Shown here: positions 1 to 6,569 of the stretch, piece by piece
Layout: each line of letters starts with the position of its first letter
How positions within the stretch are numbered: the stretch's first letter is position 1
NCBI GenBank assembly: GCA_003353825.1
Contig: PIVW01000149.1
Coordinates: 1-11,736 of the forward strand
From: Chloroflexota bacterium
Lineage (GTDB): Bacteria; Chloroflexota; Anaerolineae; J102
DNA length: 11,736 nt
Reading direction: 5' to 3'
Translations under genes and position numbers: made by a program
The notes under the pieces: generated by a model
What the model saw: only the letters and a program-made list of their open reading frames with translations
What the model was told of the DNA's origin: nothing
Database searches by the model: none

Positions 1-280
1 AATGCCTTTTCTGTCTCCAAAGCCCGCGACTGGAACGTGGAACGAAGATTTTATGGCTTGGCACACCAATAGATCCTTAAAAAATCGGACAGCATGAGAT
101 GGTTGAGGTAGTCCTGGATTGTTGGACAGTTTAGCGGCATGATCAGGAAGCGGGATACACCTTAATTTTACCGCCAAACTGTCCAACGATATGGGACCAG
201 CTCACTCAAGCAAGGCCTTTTATTTAGCCCTCTGGAGAAATGACCGATAATTTTTTGTTTTTCTCTTCCAAAAGTGAGAC
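1..280. other. Left flank without a recognisable gene
   Basis: No supportable gene. A plus-strand frame is open from base 1 to a TAG at 70-72 (23 codons) and could be the tail of a gene outside the window, but the peptide is not recognisable. The stretch carries the left copy of a palindromic element at about 103-205. On the minus strand this is the region just downstream of the last gene of the cluster. I see no hairpin followed by a T-run that would make a convincing intrinsic terminator. Confidence 0.5.
103..205. repeat. Palindromic MITE-like element, left copy
   Basis: The core inverted arms are GTTGGACAGTTTAGCGG (121-137) and CCGCCAAACTGTCCAAC (171-187), 16 of 17 bases pairing around a 33-base centre. 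Outward of these, the flanks still pair imperfectly to about 103 and 205 (a TGAG..GTCC pattern on both sides), so the whole unit is a roughly 100-base near-palindrome. There is no coding capacity. A second copy lies at 11090-11166 in the opposite orientation, about 88% identical over 78 bases by eye, and similarity stops just inside position 206. This looks like a small non-autonomous element, or abutted IS ends. The strong hairpin could also form in the 3' end of the cluster transcript. The parent transposon family is not identified. Confidence 0.75.
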
Positions 281-1525
281 TTATGTAGTAGTTGTGGATT
301 TGGTTTTTGCAGTTTTAAAGTGTTTTTGCAGTTTGGGATTCTGGTCACCAAGGGTGATCGCTCGCTCAAACATGGGCACCGCTTCCTCATAACGACCGGT
401 GATATTCATGACTAGGCCCAGCTGATAGTAGGCCGGAGCATGTGTTGGGTTCGCTTCCAGCGCCTGATGCTGCATGGCAATCGCTTCGTCATAGTGTTTC
501 TGCAGCATCAGGGTAGCGCCCAGTTTGGACAGGTACATCGGTGACGGGGTCTGGGAGATCTCATCTGCCTTGCGGAACGCTTGCTCGGCCTTTTTATATT
601 CGCGGGTCTGAATGGCCGACAGTCCCAGATTCTTGAAGATCGCATCATCGTCCTTATCATTTAGCGCAACCGCCTGCTCGAACTGTTCAACAGCCTTAAT
701 ATGGTCACCGAATTTTGCGTGCAGTTTACCCCGCCAGTGATAGACCGCAGGCCAACCCGGGGGCAGCGTATCCAATAGGCTGTTCAGGGACTGATAATCA
801 GACTCGTCGAAATAGAGGCCCCGCACAAAGTCGCAGATATTCCGGTACAGATCACGGCGATCCAGCAGATTGAATTCCGGGTACAGGATACGGGGCTGAC
901 GGTTTTCCAGATAACTGCTGATCAACTCCAGCAACATATTGCGCTGAAACAGAAAAACCATCAGGTTATGGGGGGCGCCGTAGATAAATTCAATATCAAA
1001 ACCACGGTAACGCTGGGCTGGCGAAACGTTATAGAGGTCTGCCTCATCTTCGGTACCCACATAGATTTTTACCTGGGTATCCGGGCTCTGTACCAGCAGG
1101 CTGAAGGCATCGGCATAACGCGGCTTTATATGTGCCGGGGGGTTGTTGGGCAGACGGTGATCCAGCACGGTCTGAGGCGAAAACAGCAACGCCCGTCCTG
1201 CGCGCAGTTTTGCGGCGGTTACCATGGCGGCATAACCACCCATGGAGCCGCCCATACAGATAATATTGTTGGGTTTGAAACGGTCTGCCACGGTGCGAAT
1301 CCGCTCCACCATACCGTCGATATTCTGCCATTGGCCCGCCACCGGGTTCTGATACCAACTGCGGGTTTTATCAAGAATAAACAGCCGGTTGATTGGGTAG
1401 TCTTTCAGCAGCTTGAAGCCGGTGAACCTGCGTTTACTCCCGGCACCACTGAAAACAATCAGCAGCTGGTCGGACTCGATGCAGGGCATGAAATAGAAAG
1501 AATCAGTGTTTCCAGCCACGTGCAT
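281..1525 (-). CDS. Alpha/beta-hydrolase-like protein with C-terminal TPR repeats
   Basis: A 414-residue protein of two parts. Residues about 20-205 look like an alpha/beta hydrolase: beta strand and turn FSGAGSKR, a nucleophile elbow GGSMGG (Ser94), an acidic stretch GTEDEAD (about 157-163) and a candidate catalytic His186 in APHNLM. Residues about 260-400 are four TPR units with the usual spacing, for example YYQLGLVMNITGRYEEAV. No signal peptide is visible, so it is probably cytoplasmic. It starts directly after the stop of the preceding gene (0 nt gap) with a purine-rich GGGGTAGAG upstream, and is the last gene of the cluster. Role is inferred only: an esterase or thioesterase that edits acyl groups on the sugar or ACP, with TPRs binding a partner. 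The catalytic assignment is by motif, not by homology to a characterised enzyme. Confidence 0.8.
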   Translation of the reverse strand: MHVAGNTDSFYFMPCIESDQLLIVFSGAGSKRRFTGFKLLKDYPINRLFILDKTRSWYQNPVAGQWQNIDGMVERIRTVADRFKPNNIICMGGSMGGYAAMVTAAKLRAGRALLFSPQTVLDHRLPNNPPAHIKPRYADAFSLLVQSPDTQVKIYVGTEDEADLYNVSPAQRYRGFDIEFIYGAPHNLMVFLFQRNMLLELISSYLENRQPRILYPEFNLLDRRDLYRNICDFVRGLYFDESDYQSLNSLLDTLPPGWPAVYHWRGKLHAKFGDHIKAVEQFEQAVALNDKDDDAIFKNLGLSAIQTREYKKAEQAFRKADEISQTPSPMYLSKLGATLMLQKHYDEAIAMQHQALEANPTHAPAYYQLGLVMNITGRYEEAVPMFERAITLGDQNPKLQKHFKTAKTKSTTTT

Positions 1526-2704
1526 TTACTCTACCCCATTGTAGATACGGCTGTTGATATTGCCGATGGTACACATCAGCCTGCAGATATCGGGTAGCGG
1601 TTTTTTCCGGTTCTTTAGGCAGAACATCAGCACCAGCCAGAGCAACCGCAGATTGCTGGCGCGGATACCCGGAATCGCCTTGCCGACGGCTGATGGGACG
1701 GTGCCGCACAGCCCAGCGATCACTGATGGCTGTGGCAGCTGAATGAACTGTTGATACCAGCGGTTAATACTGACACCATGATGGCAGGCCTGATACAGTG
1801 ACGTCATATAGCCGGAGTGTTGAAACAGGTCATTCCCCCAGCACTCCCTGACGCCCAGGTCACTGATAAACAGTGTCGGTTTGCGCCAAGCCAGACTAGT
1901 AAAGGCTACCGAGGAAGAGATGGTTGCCACCCGACGGGCACGGGTCAGCAGTTGGTCGATATCACCCAGCACAAATTCCAGCCGCGGAGAGCTACTGTCG
2001 AGCTGTTGACTGACATCTTCCAGACAGTATTCCAGCTGATGGGAACTGGCTTCCCCTTTACGGGCCCGCAAGGCAACGACAATGCGCCAGTCCGGGTGCT
2101 GGCGGGCCAGCCGGGCCAGATGCTCAACCAGCCGAGTACGCTCCGCGTGGCTCTCTGGTACGACTGACTGCTCTACAAACAGCAGGTCGATATCGCAGCG
2201 TTGGTCTTGATGTGGTGGCTGGCCAATCCAGGGCGCGCCCAGCAGCAGGCCGTTATTTTCACCAATAGTGGCCAGTGCCAAGTGACGATAGAGTCGGTAA
2301 TCCCGCTCGCAGCTAAGCAGGACCCGGTCGCAACGCAGACGGGAGGCCAGCGACTCGAAGATGTGCAGATGCAGCACACCGGGAAAATAGCCGACAATCA
2401 GCGGACTGTGCCCGACAGCCGCTTCGGCTGCCTCGGGCCCTCTCAGGCTGTGGATAAGCCGGTTCAGATCACGCCCGCCCAGGCCTGCAAAGATCAGGTC
2501 AGCCTGCTGCAGAGCCTCCATCCGGCCCGCCCGGTCCATCTCCAGCCAGCTCAGTCCCTGCGCCACCAGCCATCTGGAGGTGGTAAAGCAGCGCACATCA
2601 ACCCTTTTCTGCTGTTCCAGCAATGTGCAGATATTGCGGGCCCCTTTCAGGTAGGCATCATGGGCAACGATAAACACTACCTTGTATGGTTGTGACTGAC
2701 TCAT
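1526..2704 (-). CDS. DUF6716-like putative glycosyltransferase
   Basis: A 392-residue protein with a two-lobed, GT-B-like pattern. The first lobe begins VVFIVAHDAYLKGARN and includes VGYFPGVLHLHIFESL (about 104-119) and DRVLLSCERDYRLY (126-139). The second lobe has DLLFVEQSVVPESHAERTR (173-191), HPDWRIVVALRARKGE (203-218), and ATISSSVAFTSLAWRKPTLF (about 260-279), followed by SDLGV.ECWGN. From memory these blocks match the DUF6716 family, which in other bacteria lies beside sialic acid genes. The SSS patch resembles the S/T motif of bacterial sialyl- and polysialyltransferases, while the usual HP motif is not evident. The likely job is transfer of the CMP-activated sugar or another cluster sugar. 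The C-terminus is basic and hydrophobic (LLWLVLMFCLKNRKK), which could touch the membrane. Its ATG overlaps the deacetylase stop as ATGA. Confidence 0.75.
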   Translation of the reverse strand: MSQSQPYKVVFIVAHDAYLKGARNICTLLEQQKRVDVRCFTTSRWLVAQGLSWLEMDRAGRMEALQQADLIFAGLGGRDLNRLIHSLRGPEAAEAAVGHSPLIVGYFPGVLHLHIFESLASRLRCDRVLLSCERDYRLYRHLALATIGENNGLLLGAPWIGQPPHQDQRCDIDLLFVEQSVVPESHAERTRLVEHLARLARQHPDWRIVVALRARKGEASSHQLEYCLEDVSQQLDSSSPRLEFVLGDIDQLLTRARRVATISSSVAFTSLAWRKPTLFISDLGVRECWGNDLFQHSGYMTSLYQACHHGVSINRWYQQFIQLPQPSVIAGLCGTVPSAVGKAIPGIRASNLRLLWLVLMFCLKNRKKPLPDICRLMCTIGNINSRIYNGVE

Positions 2705-3642
2705 TGCGCGATGCGTGCCTTGCCGTGGGGAAACTCGTTACAGTCATAGCGGGGCAGCCAGAGCGAGCGTTGCTGCAGATCAGCAGCCGTAATATACGCT
2801 GATTCGACACAGAAGCCGTAGCGGATAGTCTGCTGCTGCAGCTCTGCCAACACCTGATCATTCCAGGAGTCCGGCCCACCATAGGGGTAACAGAAGGTAT
2901 TGGATGGCTGCGCTAGAACGCCGTTAAGCATCTGGATGGAACCGGTAACCTCGCGGGTAAGATCCGCACCGCTGAATTTGGTCAGCAGGTTATGGCTTTT
3001 CCCATGAGCACCAAAGGTAAAACCATCGTCGGCCATCTCGCGTATCTGAGCGCGGCTCATATAGAACTGCGGTGCCATGGCGCTTTCATCTCCCGCCAAC
3101 TGATGGAATAGCTGGCCGAGCACGGCATCCTTGCATTCCGGCTTCAGGGCGTAGTTGACGATCTTTTTGACCCGTAGCGAGTGTTCATCCATCGACTGCA
3201 TGGCGTAGGGCGCGGCCTTGAGCTGTTCATAGAAACCATCAATAAAGAGACTGTCATCCAGCAGCCGTTCCAGCACATTCAGTACTCGGGTACCGCCGAA
3301 GCGGCCCAGCAGGTAGTGCACCCGGTGCACACTGAGCAGCATCTGCGCCTGCAGGGTAGCGCTGGAGACATAGAATATCCCCCAGAGGCCACGGGCGCTG
3401 AGCTCCGGCCAGACATGCTGATAGCAATCGATCAGTCCGTCATCGAAGGTCAGAATCACGCCTTCCGGCAGTGCTTGCGGGTCTGCCAGCGCAGCTTGCC
3501 ACTGCGCCTGGCTGACAATGCCGAAGGTCTGTTCGAAGTAATCCAGTTGGCGACGGAAGTCGTCCAGATTGAGGTGGAACAGGTGCGGCTGGGCCGGGTT
3601 GGTGGGCCGCACGTAGTGGTACATTACGGATTTGCAGGCCAT
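2701..3642 (-). CDS. NodB-type polysaccharide deacetylase family protein
   Basis: A 313-residue carbohydrate esterase 4-like protein. Motif 1 is LTFDDG (Asp67, Asp68), supplying the catalytic base and a metal ligand. Motif 2 is GAHGKSH (His213, His217), the metal-binding pair. Motif 3 is CYPYGG (251-256), where the usual Arg is replaced. About 145 residues separate motifs 1 and 2, longer than in the minimal NodB fold, so there is a helical insertion (about 95-200). There is no signal peptide, so unlike many family members it probably acts in the cytoplasm on a nucleotide sugar, lipid-linked glycan or the nonulosonic acid. Removal of an N-acetyl group to free an amine for re-acylation is an attractive inference given the ACP/FkbH/GNAT genes upstream. 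Start ATG overlaps the GNAT stop by one base (TGATG) behind a G-rich ribosome site. Confidence 0.88.
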   Translation of the reverse strand: MACKSVMYHYVRPTNPAQPHLFHLNLDDFRRQLDYFEQTFGIVSQAQWQAALADPQALPEGVILTFDDGLIDCYQHVWPELSARGLWGIFYVSSATLQAQMLLSVHRVHYLLGRFGGTRVLNVLERLLDDSLFIDGFYEQLKAAPYAMQSMDEHSLRVKKIVNYALKPECKDAVLGQLFHQLAGDESAMAPQFYMSRAQIREMADDGFTFGAHGKSHNLLTKFSGADLTREVTGSIQMLNGVLAQPSNTFCYPYGGPDSWNDQVLAELQQQTIRYGFCVESAYITAADLQQRSLWLPRYDCNEFPHGKARIAQ

Positions 3643-4595
3643 CAGTTCCCCCGGTTCGGACGTTCCTGGTCACCATCTGCTTTGAATACCGGCCCGATAA
3701 ATCCGTTCTCCATGGCACATTGAAGGCCGACGTTTTGCGCCACAAAGGGTTCGAAGTAGTTCGGTACAATCACGTCGGCAGCACGGTTGATAAAACCGTA
3801 TTCCTGCAACAGGGTATTTTGGTCGCTGTACAGGTAGAGGTCCATATATTCCAGCCCCTGACGCTGTAGGTGCTGCTCAAACCAAGCCAAGGCCTGGCCC
3901 AGCAACGGCAACTGGCCATAGATATCCACCAGTCGCAGGGCGCTTCCGCCTTCGGCACTCATCACCCGGCCAATGGCATAACCAAGCTGACCGTCCAGTT
4001 CGATACGGAACAGCTGATAGCGGTTGAAGGGGTTGCACAGGTAGCGGTGGATAAAATACTCTACACCACGCTGACGGCAGTCGCGGATCTGCTGCGCATC
4101 GTCGCGCAGCTGCTCGACATCCTCTACCAGCCGCACTTCACCGCCGAACGGCTGACAGCGGTAGACCGGCAGACAGCCGCGCAGCAACCGGTAGCTGTTG
4201 AGATGGCGGTTGTGGATAAACAGCTGATCCAGCGTTTTCACTTGGTAGCGCAGCAGGCTATAAATCCTGCTGGCCGCTTCGCTCAGCCCCAGCACCGCGA
4301 TCGGCCGCTGTGGATAACGCTTTTTCAGTTCCAGAATCAGCCGTAGGCCCAGCCCCGGCACACCGGTGGCGTCGCGCACTTTCCACAACGCCAACCAGAG
4401 CTCGGATTGCTCCGGCGGCTGTGGATAATAAAAGCGATCGGCGTCAATATAGCCCAGCACGGCAAAGATCTCGCCGTCACGCCGGGCCAGCAGGAAGTTA
4501 CAGCCCTGCGGTGTGCCGTAGTACCAGTCCAGCACCGCCCGTTCACGGGCCAGGATATGGCCCTGACGCCAGTGCCGATCGATAAAGGCCATCAA
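3642..4595 (-). CDS. Double GNAT-fold acyltransferase candidate
   Basis: At least 317 residues. The first half (FIDRHWRQGHILARERAVLD, then FLLARRDGEIFAVLGYI and a helix LGLRLILELKKRYP) has the strand-helix order of a GNAT N-acyltransferase. The second half (LFRIELDGQLGYAIGRVMS, then LRLVDIYGQ, then LGQALAWFEQHLQRQGLEYMDLYL) looks like another GNAT copy. The end is polar and acidic (FKADGDQERPN). It is proposed to move an acyl group from ACP or CoA to an amino sugar; neither donor nor acceptor can be read from sequence. The coordinates use the first conventional codon (TTG at 4595, then ATG at 4592), but the frame runs upstream with GNAT-like residues ITECTRDDLPALM and a GAGGA site in front of CTG 4629-4631 or ATA 4632-4634. 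The real start is probably there, overlapping the FkbH-like gene. Confidence 0.78.
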   Translation of the reverse strand: MMAFIDRHWRQGHILARERAVLDWYYGTPQGCNFLLARRDGEIFAVLGYIDADRFYYPQPPEQSELWLALWKVRDATGVPGLGLRLILELKKRYPQRPIAVLGLSEAASRIYSLLRYQVKTLDQLFIHNRHLNSYRLLRGCLPVYRCQPFGGEVRLVEDVEQLRDDAQQIRDCRQRGVEYFIHRYLCNPFNRYQLFRIELDGQLGYAIGRVMSAEGGSALRLVDIYGQLPLLGQALAWFEQHLQRQGLEYMDLYLYSDQNTLLQEYGFINRAADVIVPNYFEPFVAQNVGLQCAMENGFIGPVFKADGDQERPNRGN

Positions 4596-4620
4596 CGCGG
4601 GCAGATCATCACGGGTACAT

Positions 4621-6270
4621 TCAGTGATCAGTATGGCGCAGGTCCTCTATCTCAAAGAAACTCAGATCAAACTGGCAGGCTTCGGCAGTGGCTACGCCAC
4701 TGAAGTGATCATCCGTGATGATGCCTTCGCGTTTCATGAACTCGAATACCGGACGATTCTTGGCGGTTTGCTGGTAGTGCACCTGCACCTGGTCAACACC
4801 GATCAATGGTGCATAACGGATGGCGCTGTCCAGCATTGCCTGCTCGATATCGCGGCCCATCACCCGACAACTGAGGATAAAGTCGGTAAGCTCCACCTGG
4901 CCTTCGCTGACACTCAGTCCCACCAGACCGGTCAGGCCCATATCACCAAAGCGATCGGCAACGCGGAAGGCAAACAGCTGGTTGCCAGCCTCCAGCCAGT
5001 GTTCCAGTTCGCCCTGAGTCAGACGGCGGGTGCGCAGGTTGAATTGGTTGGTCTTGTTCAGCAGCTGCACGATACGGATGACGTTATCGCTGTTGACGGT
5101 TTCCAGCGTCAGCTTCATCTGCATGGAGGCCAGCCATTCACGCTTGTCGGTGATATTGGCTTTCAGCGCGTTGCGCTGCTTCTCCTGCAGGAACATCTCG
5201 GTTTTCAGGCGGTCTTCGTCGGACAGACTGGCCACCGAGAAGCAGGTCAGTTTGCGCAGGGCAGTGACATACTCACAGGGGTCTTCCGGCCACTCCGGTA
5301 CCAGTACCTCCGGCAGCGCTTCGGCAACCCGGCCACGCTCGGCCGGGTTGTCGTCAATAAACACCACTGATTGCAGGCCCAGGTTCAGCTCATTGGTAAT
5401 GGCCAGGATATTGGCCGCCTTATCCTTCCAGTTGATCCGCCAAGCGGAGAAATCCTCCACTTTCAGTTGCATCTCCGGGTGGTTGCCGATCGCATCCAGG
5501 GCGTTATCTTCGTAATTTTTGCTGGCGATGGCGAGCGCGATACCGCGGTTTTTTAGCGCCCGAATCTCTTTTTGGAACTGGGCAAAGGCTTCACCCACAG
5601 CGCCAGGCGTACCCAGCTTGAGGTTCTCCCGACCATCATCGCCCAGGATACCGCCCCAGAGGGTGTTATCCAAGTCCAGCACCAGCAGCTTGCGGCTGCG
5701 GCCCTGAATCGCTTCAACAGCGGCCAGCAGGTCATCGGCTGCGGCGCGGAATACGTTCTGGCTGAACGGGACCTTGCCCGCATGATAGAGCTTTCCGTTG
5801 TAGTGGTTGTCGCTTTGGAACCAGCGGGTCTGTTCCAGACACCAGCCATTACCCAACGCCGAAACCGCCTTGTAGAGCTTCAGGTTCAACTCCGCCAGCA
5901 GGAAGCCGGGGTTGTCTTCGGACAGGTTGCTCAGACCACTGCCTTGCATATGAGCGGGCATCACGAAGTTGGCAACGATCACCCCTTTACAGCGCCCGGC
6001 CAGTTGAGCAATCAGGCCGATATAGCTTTCCAGGTCGGCACTGAGCTGGGCGCGGTCGTAGCGCTCAAAATTCAGCGCTGCAGCATAGCTCTGAGACAGG
6101 CTGGCAAAGTTCAGCCACAGGAAAACAACGTCATCATGGCCCTGTTCGATACAGCCGTAGATCGACTGCATCGACTGACCGTAAGGCTGAGACTCCATCT
6201 GCAGCGCCGGGTTCAGGCTAGCGACGATGCGCTCCAGCCCCGTGGCATTGAAATCAGCAATGATCTTCAC
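4621..6270 (-). CDS. FkbH-like HAD-IIIC family protein
   Basis: A 549-residue protein from GTG at 6270. The N-terminal region (about 1-190) is a DUF-like/SGNH-type domain seen in full-length FkbH proteins. It is followed by a HAD phosphatase domain with LDLDNTLWGG (Asp199, Asp201), ASKN (Ser250) and VFIDDNP (Asp306, Asp307), and a C-terminal acyltransferase-like region (about 405-500: NQFNLRTRR, FGDMGLTGLVGL, CRVMGRDIE). FkbH proteins dephosphorylate 1,3-bisphosphoglycerate and load the glyceryl unit onto the phosphopantetheine of a stand-alone ACP; such an ACP lies 2 nt upstream. In a sugar cluster this points to a glyceryl or related acyl substituent. The start was chosen because the frame upstream of 6270 lies inside the ACP gene and GTG is preceded by AAGGA. 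Confidence 0.92.
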   Translation of the reverse strand: MKIIADFNATGLERIVASLNPALQMESQPYGQSMQSIYGCIEQGHDDVVFLWLNFASLSQSYAAALNFERYDRAQLSADLESYIGLIAQLAGRCKGVIVANFVMPAHMQGSGLSNLSEDNPGFLLAELNLKLYKAVSALGNGWCLEQTRWFQSDNHYNGKLYHAGKVPFSQNVFRAAADDLLAAVEAIQGRSRKLLVLDLDNTLWGGILGDDGRENLKLGTPGAVGEAFAQFQKEIRALKNRGIALAIASKNYEDNALDAIGNHPEMQLKVEDFSAWRINWKDKAANILAITNELNLGLQSVVFIDDNPAERGRVAEALPEVLVPEWPEDPCEYVTALRKLTCFSVASLSDEDRLKTEMFLQEKQRNALKANITDKREWLASMQMKLTLETVNSDNVIRIVQLLNKTNQFNLRTRRLTQGELEHWLEAGNQLFAFRVADRFGDMGLTGLVGLSVSEGQVELTDFILSCRVMGRDIEQAMLDSAIRYAPLIGVDQVQVHYQQTAKNRPVFEFMKREGIITDDHFSGVATAEACQFDLSFFEIEDLRHTDH

Positions 6271-6272
6271 TG

Positions 6273-6569
6273 CTATCGGTCCTTCAAGTAGTCGTTGAAC
6301 AGCAGGTCGACAAACTGCTGCAGGCTCATCTCGGTGCTGTTGACAAAGTCCAGTGTCGAAAACCACTCCACCAGCGAGCGTCCGGCCAGTAGGTCAGGAT
6401 CCAGGTTCTGTTCCAGTTCAACCAGTAGCAGCAGCATTGCAAAAGAATCAAACGGGCTGTCTTCGCCCAGTACCCGCAGGTCCGGGCCGATCTCGACGCC
6501 GTTTAGGCCTTCCACCTGCATGGCAATATTGTTGATGGCGTTGATCACCTGTTGTCTGAAATCAGTCAC
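6273..6569 (-). CDS. Acyl carrier protein
   Basis: A 98-residue helical, acidic protein with the phosphopantetheine attachment motif EDSPFDSFAMLLLLVELEQ. Ser42 in DSF is the predicted 4'-phosphopantetheine site (DSL is commoner in fatty-acid ACPs). Length and motif position fit a stand-alone type II ACP. Start is GTG at 6567-6569, overlapping the stop of the upstream gene by 8 bases with GGAG seven bases before it; a longer reading frame upstream is only the out-of-frame overlap with that gene. Directly followed by the FkbH-like gene (2 nt), so the probable role is to carry the glyceryl-type unit made by FkbH to the GNAT protein. A cognate phosphopantetheinyl transferase must come from elsewhere in the genome. 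Confidence 0.9.
   Translation of the reverse strand: MTDFRQQVINAINNIAMQVEGLNGVEIGPDLRVLGEDSPFDSFAMLLLLVELEQNLDPDLLAGRSLVEWFSTLDFVNSTEMSLQQFVDLLFNDYLKDR

Noticed and set aside
121..187. Intrinsic terminator for the cluster
   Set aside because: The hairpin is strong, but neither strand has a T-run after it and the same element occurs upstream of neuB.
103..205. Integron attC-type recombination site
   Set aside because: The arms have GTTRRRY-like sequence at the outer 5' side and its complement at the 3' side, the reverse of the attC order, and no integrase or cassette array is present.
304..334. Two 12-base direct repeats (TTTTTGCAGTTT) 19 bases apart
   Set aside because: They fall within the lysine/threonine-rich end of the hydrolase-TPR gene and are too short to mean more than local duplication or chance.
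968..1597. Plus-strand open frame of 209 codons
   Set aside because: Antisense to the hydrolase-TPR gene; no ribosome site or family resemblance.
4624..5370. Plus-strand open frame of 248 codons
   Set aside because: Antisense to the well-supported FkbH-like gene; low-complexity composition and no recognisable domain.
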